Shown here: positions 1 through 7,281 of the stretch, piece after piece
Position numbering within the stretch: the first letter of the stretch is position 1
How the letters are laid out: each line of letters opens with the position of its first letter
Assembly: GCA_002968845.1 (NCBI GenBank)
Contig: PVBG01000032.1
Location: 1 to 51,751, forward strand
Origin: Neorhizobium tomejilense
GTDB taxonomy: Bacteria > Pseudomonadota > Alphaproteobacteria > Rhizobiales > Rhizobiaceae
Direction: 5' to 3'
Length of the DNA: 51,751 nucleotides
The notes under the pieces: model-generated
Seen by the model: only the letters and a program-made list of their open reading frames with translations
What the model was told of the DNA's origin: nothing
The model's database searches: none
Position numbers and translations under genes: made by a program

Positions 1-47
1 GGTTTTCTTCACCTGCCGAGCCAGCCCAATCGCCTCTCTAGCGACCG

Positions 48-905
48 TCACACTTGATGCTGTGGCGCGATCTGCGCCACGATCAGGCTCGACAACGCTT
101 CCATGAGAGCGGCATCGGCGCCGCGCCGCGGCACCAGAACGAATTCCACGTCTTCCAGCACCGGCAGCCGGTCTGCCGGGATTTCCTTGAGCCCCGCCGG
201 CGCCATGCTGCGCGGCTGGACAAGCACGCCCATGCCGGCCCGCGCCGCAGCGGTGAGCCCACTCAAGCTGCCGCAGGTGCAGACGATCCGCCAAGCCATC
301 TTTTCCCGGTCGAGCGCTTCCTGGGCGACGCGCCTTGTGATGCTCGGCGGCGGAAACGCGATCAGCGGCAACGCATCGCCGCGCGACAGGACATGGTCCG
401 GATCGCGTGCTAGCCAGACAAGCGGTTCGCGATAAAGCAGCCGCCCATGCGTCTCGCCGATATGCCGCTTGGCGAGCACCAGATCGAGATCGCCAATGTC
501 CTGCATCTGGTAGAGCACGGCCGAGAGAGCCACGGTCAGTTCCAGATCGACCAGCGGATAAAGCCGGATGAAATCTTCGAGGATCGATGTCAGCCGGCTC
601 GCCACCACGTCTTCCGAAACCCCGAGCCGCAGCCGTCCGCGCAACCGGCTTTCGCCGAACAGCGAGGCGACCTTGCCGTTCATATCCAGCATCCCGCGCG
701 CATAGCCGAGCAGCGCCTCGCCTTCCGCCGTCAGCTTCACCTGATGGGTATCGCGAAACACCAATTGGCGGCCGAGCGATTTTTCGAGCCGCTGGATATG
801 CTGGGTGACGGTCGACTGGCCGATCCCCAGCCGGGCCGCCGCCTCGGTAAAACTGCCGGTCTGCTGCAGCATGACGAAACTGTTCAGATGATGAAGGTTC
901 AGCAT
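48..905 (-). CDS. LysR-family transcriptional regulator
   Basis: A 285-residue DNA-binding regulator. The first ~60 residues form the winged helix-turn-helix typical of LysR proteins (FTEAAARLGIGQSTVTQHI), followed by a linker and a periplasmic-binding-protein-like effector domain from about residue 88. The length is normal for the family. It is divergent from the membrane carrier at 995, with 89 bases between the starts, the usual arrangement for a LysR protein controlling its neighbour and itself. That regulatory link is inference from position. The effector is not predictable from sequence. Confidence 0.9.
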   Translation of the reverse strand: MLNLHHLNSFVMLQQTGSFTEAAARLGIGQSTVTQHIQRLEKSLGRQLVFRDTHQVKLTAEGEALLGYARGMLDMNGKVASLFGESRLRGRLRLGVSEDVVASRLTSILEDFIRLYPLVDLELTVALSAVLYQMQDIGDLDLVLAKRHIGETHGRLLYREPLVWLARDPDHVLSRGDALPLIAFPPPSITRRVAQEALDREKMAWRIVCTCGSLSGLTAAARAGMGVLVQPRSMAPAGLKEIPADRLPVLEDVEFVLVPRRGADAALMEALSSLIVAQIAPQHQV

Positions 906-969
906 GGCTATCCAATATCGTGATAACTGTTAGTGTTTGAATTCTGCTTCATGATAAGGGAGGGGTAAA

Positions 970-986
970 TCCTCAAAATACGAGGA
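970..986 (+). promoter_or_regulatory. Ribosome-binding site inside a small hairpin before the carrier gene
   Basis: The Shine-Dalgarno sequence GAGGA (982-986) is preceded by its exact complement TCCTC (970-974), separated by seven bases. In the mRNA this five-pair stem could cover the ribosome-binding site of the carrier gene starting at 995. The short stem may be chance. Confidence 0.3.
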
Positions 987-994
987 ATCCGCCC

Positions 995-1996
995 ATGAGC
1001 CGTTTTCTGCCGGACCGCTTCACGGTCCTTCTCGTCTGCACCGTCATCCTCGCCTCGGTCCTGCCGATCCACGGCATTTATGCCGACTGGTTCAACGTCG
1101 CGACCGATATCGCAATCGGCCTCCTGTTCTTCCTGCATGGCGCGCGCCTGTCGCGGGATGTCGTGGTGGCGGGCATCCTGCACTGGCGCCTGCACTTGAC
1201 GATCCTGCTGACGACATTCGCGATCTTCCCGATTCTCGGGCTGATGATCGGCTTTATTCCGGAAGATATCCTGGCGGCACCGCTTTATGCCGGCATCCTC
1301 TTCCTCTGCGTGCTCCCTTCGACCGTGCAGTCCTCGATCGCCTTCACTTCGATCGCCGGCGGCAACGTGCCGGCGGCGATCTGCGCCGCTTCGGGCTCCA
1401 ACATCTTCGGCATGTTCCTGACGCCGCTTCTCGCCGGCATCCTGCTTTCGACCACCGGTGACGCCGGTTTCTCCTGGGATGCGCTCGAAAGCATCCTGCT
1501 GCAGCTCCTCGCCCCCTTCGTTGTCGGCCAAATCCTGCAGCCCTGGATCGGCAACTGGATCCGCTCGAAGAAGAAGATGCTCGCCCCCGTCGACCGCGGC
1601 TCGATCCTGATGGTCGTCTACCTCGCTTTCTCGGAAGCGGTCATGGAAGGCCTGTGGCACACCTTTTCGGCGCTGGATATCGGCGTCGTCATCCTCGTCG
1701 ACATGGCGCTTCTGGCCGTCGTCATCTGCATCACCATGTTCGGCAGCCGTGCGCTCGGCTTCAACAAGGAAGACGAGATCACCATCACCTTCTGCGGTTC
1801 AAAAAAGTCGCTCGCAAGCGGCGTGCCGATGGCCAACGCCATCTTCTCCGGCCAGTCCTCGTCGATCGGCGCCATCGTCCTGCCGCTGATGCTCTTCCAC
1901 CAGATCCAGCTGATGGCCTGCGCCGTCATCGCCCAGAAATACGCCGACCGCCTGAAGGCGAAGAAGGATGCGGTGGTGGCATCGGCTGCGGCTTGA
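995..1996 (+). CDS. Bile acid:sodium symporter-family (SBF-like) membrane carrier
   Basis: A 333-residue inner-membrane protein composed almost entirely of hydrophobic segments (roughly nine to ten helices). It resembles the SBF-like/YfeH branch of the bile acid:sodium symporter superfamily, with polar breaks such as SKKSLASGVPMANAIF near residue 270 that match the family's conserved unwound helix. Members move organic anions with a cation; the substrate cannot be read from sequence. The chosen ATG follows a GAGGA ribosome-binding site at 982. It is divergent from the LysR gene and convergent with mazF. Confidence 0.82.
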   Translation: MSRFLPDRFTVLLVCTVILASVLPIHGIYADWFNVATDIAIGLLFFLHGARLSRDVVVAGILHWRLHLTILLTTFAIFPILGLMIGFIPEDILAAPLYAGILFLCVLPSTVQSSIAFTSIAGGNVPAAICAASGSNIFGMFLTPLLAGILLSTTGDAGFSWDALESILLQLLAPFVVGQILQPWIGNWIRSKKKMLAPVDRGSILMVVYLAFSEAVMEGLWHTFSALDIGVVILVDMALLAVVICITMFGSRALGFNKEDEITITFCGSKKSLASGVPMANAIFSGQSSSIGAIVLPLMLFHQIQLMACAVIAQKYADRLKAKKDAVVASAAA

Positions 1997-2006
1997 GGGG
2001 CTGGTA

Positions 2007-2034
2007 GCGCTGATCAGGGCTTGCCGATCAGCGC
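2007..2034. terminator. Hairpin between convergent carrier and mazF genes
   Basis: A perfect nine-base inverted repeat (GCGCTGATC at 2007-2015, GATCAGCGC at 2026-2034) with a ten-base loop lies just past the carrier stop and over the mazF stop codon. It has no uridine tract on either strand, so it could be a transcript-end stabiliser rather than a true intrinsic terminator. Confidence 0.35.
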
Positions 2035-2352
2035 ACCTGCTTTGGCCCTGATCTGGGAAAGCTCCCGGGTTGAAACCCGGCCCTTCCGCTGCGCATTACG
2101 CGCCTTCCAGTCGAGGCTCTTCACCTGGTCGGCAAGGGCCGTGCTGTCGCCGTCGTCGCCGATCGCCACTTCGAAAGGATATCCCTTCCGCTTGGTGGTC
2201 ATCGGGCAGCACAGCATCAAGCCGAAGCGATTGTAACTTTGAGGACTCAACACGACCGCGGGCCGGCGCCCGGTCTGCTCATGTCCCGCCTGTGGAGAAA
2301 ATTCCAGCCAGACGATATCGCCGGCCTCCGGAACGTAGGAAGCAGCCATCAT
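2014..2352 (-). CDS. mazF: MazF/PemK-type mRNA interferase toxin
   Basis: A 112-residue toxin of the MazF/PemK endoribonuclease family, which cuts mRNA at short sequence motifs. The N-terminal GDIVWLEFSPQAGHEQTGRRPAVVLS block (residues ~11-36) contains the family's conserved GDIVW, QxGxE and RPAVVLS elements; the PMTTKRKGYPF segment follows. Length is typical. Its ATG overlaps the end of the antitoxin gene by four bases (ATGA), so the two are translationally coupled with the antitoxin first. A second ATG lies one codon downstream. The exact cleavage site is unknown. Confidence 0.88.
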   Translation of the reverse strand: MMAASYVPEAGDIVWLEFSPQAGHEQTGRRPAVVLSPQSYNRFGLMLCCPMTTKRKGYPFEVAIGDDGDSTALADQVKSLDWKARNAQRKGRVSTRELSQIRAKAGALIGKP

Positions 2353-2591
2353 AGGGCTTCCTTGCCGACAGGCCCTCCAAAATCGATTTCCTCGTGAAGG
2401 TTGTCGGGTGTCATCCCCGCAATGAGTTGGTCAAGATCAAGTTCCGCGTCCCGCACCGGCTCGATGATGATCCGTCCGTTTTCCTCCGACACATCAACGA
2501 TCGTGTCGATCTGAAGCTGCGCTGCCTCCATGACGGCGGCGGGAATGCGCACGGAGGCGCTGTTACCCCATTTTTTGACGGTCACGCGCAT
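2349..2591 (-). CDS. mazE: MazE-type antitoxin (AbrB/SpoVT fold)
   Basis: An 80-residue antitoxin. The N-terminal MRVTVKKWGNSASVRIP motif is the MazE swapped-hairpin DNA-binding fold, and the acidic C-terminal half (AELDLDQLIAGMTPDN) would wrap the toxin. I start it at 2591 rather than at an upstream in-frame ATG (2624), because the family begins at MRVTVKKWGN and a GGAG ribosome-binding site sits seven bases before this ATG. The upstream extension would run through the likely operator. The MazE-MazF complex normally represses its own promoter. Confidence 0.87.
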   Translation of the reverse strand: MRVTVKKWGNSASVRIPAAVMEAAQLQIDTIVDVSEENGRIIIEPVRDAELDLDQLIAGMTPDNLHEEIDFGGPVGKEAL

Positions 2592-2611
2592 GGGTCGCTC
2601 CAAGTAGATAC

Positions 2612-2625
2612 ATTGTCGATACAAT
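2612..2625 (-). promoter_or_regulatory. Candidate mazEF autoregulatory operator
   Basis: ATTGT and ACAAT form a perfect inverted repeat separated by four bases, 21 bases upstream of the mazE start in the region where its promoter must lie. MazE-family proteins bind such palindromes to repress their operon. The assignment rests on position and symmetry only. Confidence 0.45.
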
Positions 2626-2665
2626 AGACCCCTAGCGCCGGGTGGTCAAATAACTCCCCAGAACG

Positions 2666-2697
2666 AAAAACGGCCCTTCCCCCAGGAGGAAGGGCCG
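2666..2697 (-). terminator. Rho-independent terminator of hsp20
   Basis: A perfect ten-pair GC-rich stem (CGGCCCTTCC at 2671-2680 with GGAAGGGCCG at 2688-2697, seven-base loop) is followed on the minus strand by five Ts (A run at 2666-2670). It lies 45 bases past the hsp20 stop codon. Confidence 0.88.
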
Positions 2698-2741
2698 CAT
2701 TGGGCTTGCTCGACTATATCGGCCGGGTGCCCGGCAGCGGG

Positions 2742-3224
2742 TTAGTTGACCTGCTGCGGGGTGACCTGAGCCTCGATCGTCTTCGGAGCGACTGCGTCTG
2801 CGGCAATCGCGATGCGACGGGGCTTCATGGCTTCCGGAATGTTCCGGAGCAGGTCGATATGGAGCAGGCCGTTCTTCAGCGAAGCGGATTGCACTTCGAC
2901 ATGATCGGCGAGCTGGAAGCGGCGCTCGAAGGCGCGCTTGGCGATGCCGCGATAGAGATATTCGCTCTGTTCGGCAGCGGTTTCGTCCTCGCTCTTTTCA
3001 CCCTTGACGGTCAGCACGTTCGCATGGGCTTCGAGGCTCAGTTCCTTTTCGTCGAAACCGGCAACGGCCATGGTGATGCGATAGGTGTTTTCGCCGGTGC
3101 GCTCGATATTGTAGGGCGGATAGCTCGGGGTCTGGTCGGCCGGCCCGCGATTGTCGAGCAGGTTGAAAAGACGGTCGAAACCGACGGTGGAACGATAAAG
3201 GGGGGTAAAATCGACGTGACGCAT
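2742..3224 (-). CDS. Hsp20 (alpha-crystallin family) small heat-shock protein, IbpA-like
   Basis: A 160-residue ATP-independent holdase chaperone that binds unfolding cytoplasmic proteins. The N-terminal MRHVDFTPLYRSTVGFDRLF is the class A IbpA-like start. The alpha-crystallin domain (about residues 38-125) includes YNIERTGENTYRITMAVAGF and the conserved NGLLHIDL motif. I start at 3224: it is preceded by a strong AAGGAGGA site (3229-3236), whereas the longer reading from 3260 would translate through what looks like an RNA thermometer. A sigma-32 promoter, a ROSE-like leader and a terminator frame it as a single heat-induced transcript. Confidence 0.93.
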   Translation of the reverse strand: MRHVDFTPLYRSTVGFDRLFNLLDNRGPADQTPSYPPYNIERTGENTYRITMAVAGFDEKELSLEAHANVLTVKGEKSEDETAAEQSEYLYRGIAKRAFERRFQLADHVEVQSASLKNGLLHIDLLRNIPEAMKPRRIAIAADAVAPKTIEAQVTPQQVN

Positions 3225-3325
3225 GGAGTCCTCCTTGGGAAGCGACGTTGCGGTTTTCATCCGGGTTTGCGCATCCCTTGATTGGCGATGCGGTCCCGTT
3301 CAGCGGACCCGTTTGGCGCCCGCAG
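3225..3325 (-). promoter_or_regulatory. ROSE-like RNA thermometer in the hsp20 5' leader
   Basis: Rhizobial small heat-shock genes carry ROSE elements: about 100-base leaders of several hairpins whose last stem pairs the Shine-Dalgarno with an upstream UYGCU motif. Here the mRNA has UCGCU (3241-3245) followed by UUCC, a short CAA loop and GGAGG, so the ribosome-binding site is sequestered just before the ATG. Two upstream hairpins are visible: GGTCC/GGACC (3292-3309) and GCATC/GATGC (3271-3291). The leader length agrees with a start site about 6 bases after the RpoH -10 box. Family knowledge plus visible pairing; not folded computationally. Confidence 0.75.
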
Positions 3326-3330
3326 AGTTC

Positions 3331-3359
3331 AGATGGGGATTGATTTCTGCGGCTTCAAG
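3331..3359 (-). promoter_or_regulatory. RpoH (sigma-32) heat-shock promoter of hsp20
   Basis: On the minus strand, CTTGAA (3354-3359) is followed after 15 bases by CCCCATCT (3331-3338), an excellent match to the RpoH consensus (CTTGAA, 13-15 bases, CCCCATNT). It would start transcription near 3325, giving a leader of about 100 bases. Confidence 0.8.
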
Positions 3360-3439
3360 AGCCCGGTTGCGGCGCGGTTTTGCGCGTGAACCTGACATGA
3401 ACAGCCCGTTTCGGGCCGGTTCAGGATCGTTTTGATAGA

Positions 3440-3559
3440 AGTGACAGTGGAAGGCAGACTGTCTCTCTCGACCGAAGCTCCATTCGTCCCTTCGCTTCGG
3501 TCATCAATTGCCGGAATCGCTTGAGGTATCCCTAGACCCGCGATTCCGGCTTCTTTTTT
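3440..3559 (+). ncRNA. Candidate structured small RNA ending in an intrinsic terminator
   Basis: Three consecutive perfect hairpins read on the plus strand: GACAGT/ACTGTC (3443-3463), GACCGAAGC/GCTTCGGTC (3470-3502) and CCGGAATCGC/GCGATTCCGG (3511-3549). The last is followed by CTTC and six Ts (3554-3559), an intrinsic terminator that serves no plus-strand gene, since both flanking genes are on the minus strand. A further hairpin (CCTGA/TCAGG with inner GCCCG/CGGGC, 3391-3425) lies upstream. No convincing -35 box was found; GATAGA (3434-3439) is a possible -10. I do not recognise an RNA family. Confidence 0.45.
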
Positions 3560-3575
3560 CCCGCTGAAGAACTCG

Positions 3576-3959
3576 CTAGGCCTCGCCCCGCGTCTCAAGC
3601 TGCGCGCCCGGCAGATAAAGCAGGATCGGCCTGATTTCGTAGACCGCTGTCGGATTGGCCCGGCGCAGATCTCGTGCCGCCGCAATGGCTCCCTCGATCG
3701 TCGGAAAATCCACCACGTAGAGGCCGAGCAGCTGCTCCTTGGTTTCGGCAAACGGACCGTCGATGACCATGCCTTCGCCCTTGCCCCGCAATGTCACGGC
3801 CTGCTCCGTCGGGCCGAGCCGCGCGGCAGGTCCCAGTGATTTCTGCGCAACCAGACGGTCGTTGACCTCGAGCAACTCGGTCATCAGCGCCTGATCCTCC
3901 TCCTCGGTCCAGGATTGGACCACTCCCTCCTGGTGATAGGCAAGGATTGCGTAATACAT
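3576..3959 (-). CDS. YCII-related (DGPF domain) protein
   Basis: A 127-residue small cytoplasmic protein of the YCII-related fold (ferredoxin-like dimer). MYYAILAYH at the start and the signature VIDGPFAETKEQLLGLYVVD (about residues 64-83) identify the DGPF subgroup, which often sits beside ECF sigma factors. No sigma factor is present here, and the biochemical function of the family is unclear. I start at 3959 because homologues begin MxYxxL and GGGAG lies about nine bases upstream; a longer in-frame reading to 4226 has no family support. Confidence 0.85.
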   Translation of the reverse strand: MYYAILAYHQEGVVQSWTEEEDQALMTELLEVNDRLVAQKSLGPAARLGPTEQAVTLRGKGEGMVIDGPFAETKEQLLGLYVVDFPTIEGAIAAARDLRRANPTAVYEIRPILLYLPGAQLETRGEA

Positions 3960-4158
3960 GACTTGTCTCCCTCTTATACGTCGACTGACGCCAACCCACC
4001 TCCTCGCACACTCCCGTGCTCGGGCGGACCGACGGACATCCGGAAATCTGCAAAAGCGCCTGAATACACATGTTTGACCGGCAGCGTGCAAGCCCTCCGA
4101 TTTCTTCGGCCGCGCTTTTTCCTTGACGTCCCGCCGCCGCTGGCTGACGCTGGACGGC

Positions 4159-5148
4159 ATGAGCGAAGCGGCAGATTCCATCGACGACATTCTCCACCCG
4201 ACGCCCGGCAATCCGGCTCCGGCCAATTATTCGGCCGGCTATTTCACCGGCCATCGCGGCACCCGGTTACGCTACGGCCTGTTTCGCTCCGGAATGTCGC
4301 CGGCGATCGGCACCATCGTGCTCATGCAGGGCCGCAATGAGTGCATCGAGAAATATTTCGAGACGATCCGGGACCTGAATGCCATGGGCCTGTGGGTCGC
4401 GACCTTCGACCTGCGCGGCCAGGGCGGATCGCAGCGGCTGACGAAAAATCCGCGCAAGGGTCATGTCCGCCGATTTTCCGATTACGAGCGGGATCTCGAG
4501 ATCTTCCTCGAGCATATCGTCCTGCCGGATGCCCGCCTGCCCTTCTTCCTGGTTGCCCACTCGACCGGCGCCCTGATCGCGCTCTCGGCTGCCCCACGCC
4601 TCTCGAACCGCATCAACCGGATGGCGCTTGCCGCCCCCTATATCGCGCTTTCGGGCCAGGGCGTGCCGGAAGGGCTTATCCGTTCGCTCGCCGGTCTGGC
4701 AAGCTGGACCGGCTTCGGCGGCGTCTCGATGGGCACCGACCGGAGCAACCGCCCCTTCGAAGGCAACCCGCTGACATCGGATCCGAAGCGTTTTGCCCGC
4801 AATATCGAGATCGCTGCCGCCCATCCGGAGCTGACGATCGGCCCGCCGACGGCCCGCTGGCTGCACGAGACATTCAAGGCGGCGCGCCGCGTGTCCTCCC
4901 AGTCGCATCTGACCAGGATCACCATCCCGACCCTGATCCTCGCTCCGGTTCTCGATGCCATCGTCCCCTATGCGGCGCAGGAGGAGATGTCGCGCAATTT
5001 CCGCGCCGGCCAGCTGATCACTATCAACGGCGGGCGCCACGAGCTGTTTCACGACAGGGATATCTACCGCGCCCAGGGGCTGGCGGCGATCGAAGCCTTT
5101 ATGCCCGGCCAGGATGGCGGTTTTGGGCTTTCCGAGACGGCCGCCTGA
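4159..5148 (+). CDS. Alpha/beta hydrolase (lysophospholipase / serine aminopeptidase S33 type)
   Basis: A 329-residue alpha/beta hydrolase similar to the PldB/monoglyceride-lipase group. LMQGRNECIEKYFETI is the oxyanion-hole strand; LVAHSTGALIALS carries the nucleophile (serine codon at 4561, about residue 135, in an A-H-S-T-G elbow where the usual first glycine is alanine); VLDAIVPY supplies the acid and NGGRHELFHD the histidine. Likely substrate is a lysophospholipid or acylglycerol, by family only. Another in-frame ATG at 4123 would add 12 residues; neither start has a strong ribosome-binding site. The gene is convergent with hisN, 21 bases apart. Confidence 0.82.
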   Translation: MSEAADSIDDILHPTPGNPAPANYSAGYFTGHRGTRLRYGLFRSGMSPAIGTIVLMQGRNECIEKYFETIRDLNAMGLWVATFDLRGQGGSQRLTKNPRKGHVRRFSDYERDLEIFLEHIVLPDARLPFFLVAHSTGALIALSAAPRLSNRINRMALAAPYIALSGQGVPEGLIRSLAGLASWTGFGGVSMGTDRSNRPFEGNPLTSDPKRFARNIEIAAAHPELTIGPPTARWLHETFKAARRVSSQSHLTRITIPTLILAPVLDAIVPYAAQEEMSRNFRAGQLITINGGRHELFHDRDIYRAQGLAAIEAFMPGQDGGFGLSETAA

Positions 5149-5169
5149 TCCCGCGACCCGCTCGGCGAC

Positions 5170-5946
5170 CTACTTGCCGGAAAGCAGCTTCATGGCTTCC
5201 GCATGCACGGCCTTGCTGCCCGCCGCAAGAATATTGCCGCCGTTTTCCGGGCGCCCGCCGTCCCAGGTGGTGATGATGCCGCCCGCCTGCTCGATGATCG
5301 GAATCAGCGCGCCGACGTCGTAGGGCTTCAGGTTGTTCTCGACCACAATGTCGATATGGCCGGAGGCGAGCAGCACATAGGCGTAGCAATCGCACCCGTA
5401 ACGGAACAGCCGCACCCTTTCCTCGACGGCCTGGTATTTCGCCAGGTCCTCGCCGCCGAAAATATGCGGCGACGTGGTGAACAGGGTGGCGTCGGCCAGG
5501 CTGCCGCAGTCGCGCACCGAAATCTGCCGCTCGCCGTCCGGGCCGGAATACCAGGCGCGGGTGCCGTCGGCGAAATAGCGCTCGCCGATAAACGGCTGGT
5601 CCATCAGCCCCATGGCGGCGCGGCCGTTCGACTGGAAGCCGATCAGCGTGCCCCAGACCGGCAGGCCGGAAATGAAGGCGCGCGTACCGTCGATCGGATC
5701 GATCACCCAGATATGTTCGCGGTCGAGGCCGACATTCTCATGCTCCTCGCCGAGGATGCCGTGTTCCGGAAATTTCTCAGTGATCAGCGACCGGATCGCC
5801 GTCTCGGCGGCGCGGTCGCCTTCGGTCACCGGGTCGAACCCGCCCATCAGCTTGTTGACCACCGAAAGTCCGGTGCGGAAGCGTGGCAGGGTCTCTGCCT
5901 TGGCGGCGGCGGCAAGCGCATCGAAGAAATCGCGATCGGGGAGCAT
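5170..5946 (-). CDS. hisN: Inositol monophosphatase-family phosphatase, probably histidinol-phosphatase HisN
   Basis: A 258-residue Mg2+-dependent phosphatase. It has the metal-binding GEEHENVG, the WVIDPIDGTRAFISGLP core motif and a C-terminal YDVGALIPIIEQAGG motif. The DGTRAFxxG variant and the CDCYAY segment match the HisN histidinol-phosphatase subgroup, which completes histidine synthesis in organisms lacking HisB phosphatase; older rhizobial annotations often call it suhB. I start at MLPDRDFF because the 41-residue upstream in-frame extension is unlike the family. The choice between HisN and a general monophosphatase is not certain. Confidence 0.83.
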   Translation of the reverse strand: MLPDRDFFDALAAAAKAETLPRFRTGLSVVNKLMGGFDPVTEGDRAAETAIRSLITEKFPEHGILGEEHENVGLDREHIWVIDPIDGTRAFISGLPVWGTLIGFQSNGRAAMGLMDQPFIGERYFADGTRAWYSGPDGERQISVRDCGSLADATLFTTSPHIFGGEDLAKYQAVEERVRLFRYGCDCYAYVLLASGHIDIVVENNLKPYDVGALIPIIEQAGGIITTWDGGRPENGGNILAAGSKAVHAEAMKLLSGK

Positions 5947-6112
5947 GGGGAGATCCGCTGAGGAAGAGGTGATCCCTTCTAGGATACTCGCCTGAAACTG
6001 AAAACCGGAATCGCGTGGCCGGGCGCAGAAAATCAAAAAACACGCCACCCGCGCCGAAAAACTCATCAAACCGCCTAAAAATGGCGCATATTTAATCAGT
6101 CAAAAAAGTTGC

Positions 6113-6141
6113 TTGACATTTGTGCAGTGCACTCGTAGGTT
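6113..6141 (+). promoter_or_regulatory. Sigma-70-type promoter of the mmgR-like sRNA
   Basis: TTGACA (6113-6118), a 17-base spacer and TAGGTT (6136-6141) predict a start near 6148, giving an RNA of about 77 bases up to the terminator T tract. Confidence 0.75.
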
Positions 6142-6147
6142 CATTGC

Positions 6148-6224
6148 ACAGTCTTTGACTGTAAATACCCTCCTTGGGTGTTTCCTCCCTAGACTTAGCC
6201 GCGCCCACAAGCGCGGTTTTTTTT
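6148..6224 (+). ncRNA. mmgR: mmgR / suhB-family (alpha-r8) trans-acting small RNA
   Basis: The transcript has the family's hallmark pair of unpaired CU-rich stretches: CCTCCTTGGGTGTTTCCTCC spans 6169-6188 and is followed by CTAGACTT. It closes with a GCCGCGC/GCGCGGT hairpin (6198-6217) and eight Ts. The Rfam suhB family was named after its position beside a suhB-like gene in Agrobacterium, and here too it lies upstream of an IMPase-family gene. In Sinorhizobium meliloti the ~77-base MmgR is Hfq-bound and limits polyhydroxybutyrate granule accumulation. Targets in this organism are not known from the sequence; the CU-rich loops probably pair with Shine-Dalgarno regions. Confidence 0.85.
6198..6224 (+). 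terminator. Intrinsic terminator of the mmgR-like sRNA
   Basis: GCCGCGC (6198-6204) pairs with GCGCGGT (6211-6217, with a G-T end pair) around a six-base loop, followed directly by a run of eight Ts. Confidence 0.88.
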
Positions 6225-6293
6225 GCCCGCGATCAAGCTGGCGAGCCTGCCAACGGGCCGGCAAAAGATCAAACCTGTGGAAAACCTGAAGGT

Positions 6294-7178
6294 CTATTCT
6301 GCCGCCAGCGCGCTGTCGCCGGCGAAGTCGACGACGAAATCCGCCATCTGTCGCATGAAGGTGGAAAGGGCGGCCGCGACCATCGGGAACTCCGGCCGCC
6401 TGGCAAGCGTCATCTCGTCCACGTAGAGCGCGCGGTTGATCTCGATCTGCAGCGCGTGCAGGCCACGCACCGGCCGTCCGTAATGTTCGGTAATGAAACC
6501 GCCGGCATAGGGCTTGTTGCGCACGGCGGAAAAACCCATGCCGTCGAGGAACTGCATCGCCGCCCGCGAAAGCTCGGCCGAGGCGCTGGTGCCGTAGCGG
6601 TCGCCGATGATGAAGTCGGGCCGCACGTCCGAGCCTGAAAGGCGGATATTGCCCGGCATCGAATGGCAGTCGATCAGGATGGCGAGCCCAAAGCGGGCAT
6701 GGGTGCGGGCGATCAGCTTGCGAAGACAGGCGTGATAAGGCTTGTAGATCGTTTCGATACGCGACATCGCCTCGTTGACCGGCAGCCGGCGGCGATAGAT
6801 TTCCATGTTTTCCGCGACGATCCGGGGGATCGTGCCGAGCCCGCCTGCGACCCGCATCGAGCCGATATTGACGAAAGGCGGCAAAGGCCCGTCGAACATG
6901 CGCGGATCGAGCTCGTAGGGCTCGCGGTTGACGTCGAGATAGGCGCGCGGGAAATGGGCGAGAAGCAGCGGCGCACCGAGTTCCGGCGCATCGGCGAAAA
7001 GCTCGTCGACATAGTGGTCTGCGGAGCGGCGGATGGCGAGCGAATCGAGGTCGCTCTCGGCGAGAAATTCGGGCGGGTAGAAGCTGCCGCTGTGAGGCGA
7101 ATTGAAGACGAAGGGGATAGTCTGCGTGGCGGGCTCCCTCACTTCGAAGTGTTCAAAATCACCCGCGTTGCAATCCAT
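6294..7178 (-). CDS. N-formylglutamate amidohydrolase family protein
   Basis: A 294-residue zinc amidohydrolase of the N-formylglutamate amidohydrolase (FGase) family, which releases formate and glutamate at the end of one histidine-degradation route. Key elements are FNSPHSGSFYP (about residues 24-34), FPRAYLDVNREPYELD, ILIDCHSMPG (around residue 170) and the C-terminal HALQIEINRALYVDE, matching the family's metal and substrate residues. An AAAGGCAGG site precedes the ATG. No other hut genes are in the window, so a role in clearing other N-acyl amino acids is possible. Confidence 0.88.
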   Translation of the reverse strand: MDCNAGDFEHFEVREPATQTIPFVFNSPHSGSFYPPEFLAESDLDSLAIRRSADHYVDELFADAPELGAPLLLAHFPRAYLDVNREPYELDPRMFDGPLPPFVNIGSMRVAGGLGTIPRIVAENMEIYRRRLPVNEAMSRIETIYKPYHACLRKLIARTHARFGLAILIDCHSMPGNIRLSGSDVRPDFIIGDRYGTSASAELSRAAMQFLDGMGFSAVRNKPYAGGFITEHYGRPVRGLHALQIEINRALYVDEMTLARRPEFPMVAAALSTFMRQMADFVVDFAGDSALAAE

Positions 7179-7281
7179 CCTGCCTTTACCATGTCGCGAA
7201 CTTGTTCAGGAACTCATGTTGCCAGTTGCCCGAGGCGAAGTCCATACTATCTATACCCTACCAAATCCTCTTGTACCCTCA

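Noticed and set aside
2592..2624. Longer MazE start at 2624
   Set aside because: The extension MYRQCIYLERP crosses the putative operator, lacks family similarity, and has a poorer ribosome-binding site than the ATG at 2591.
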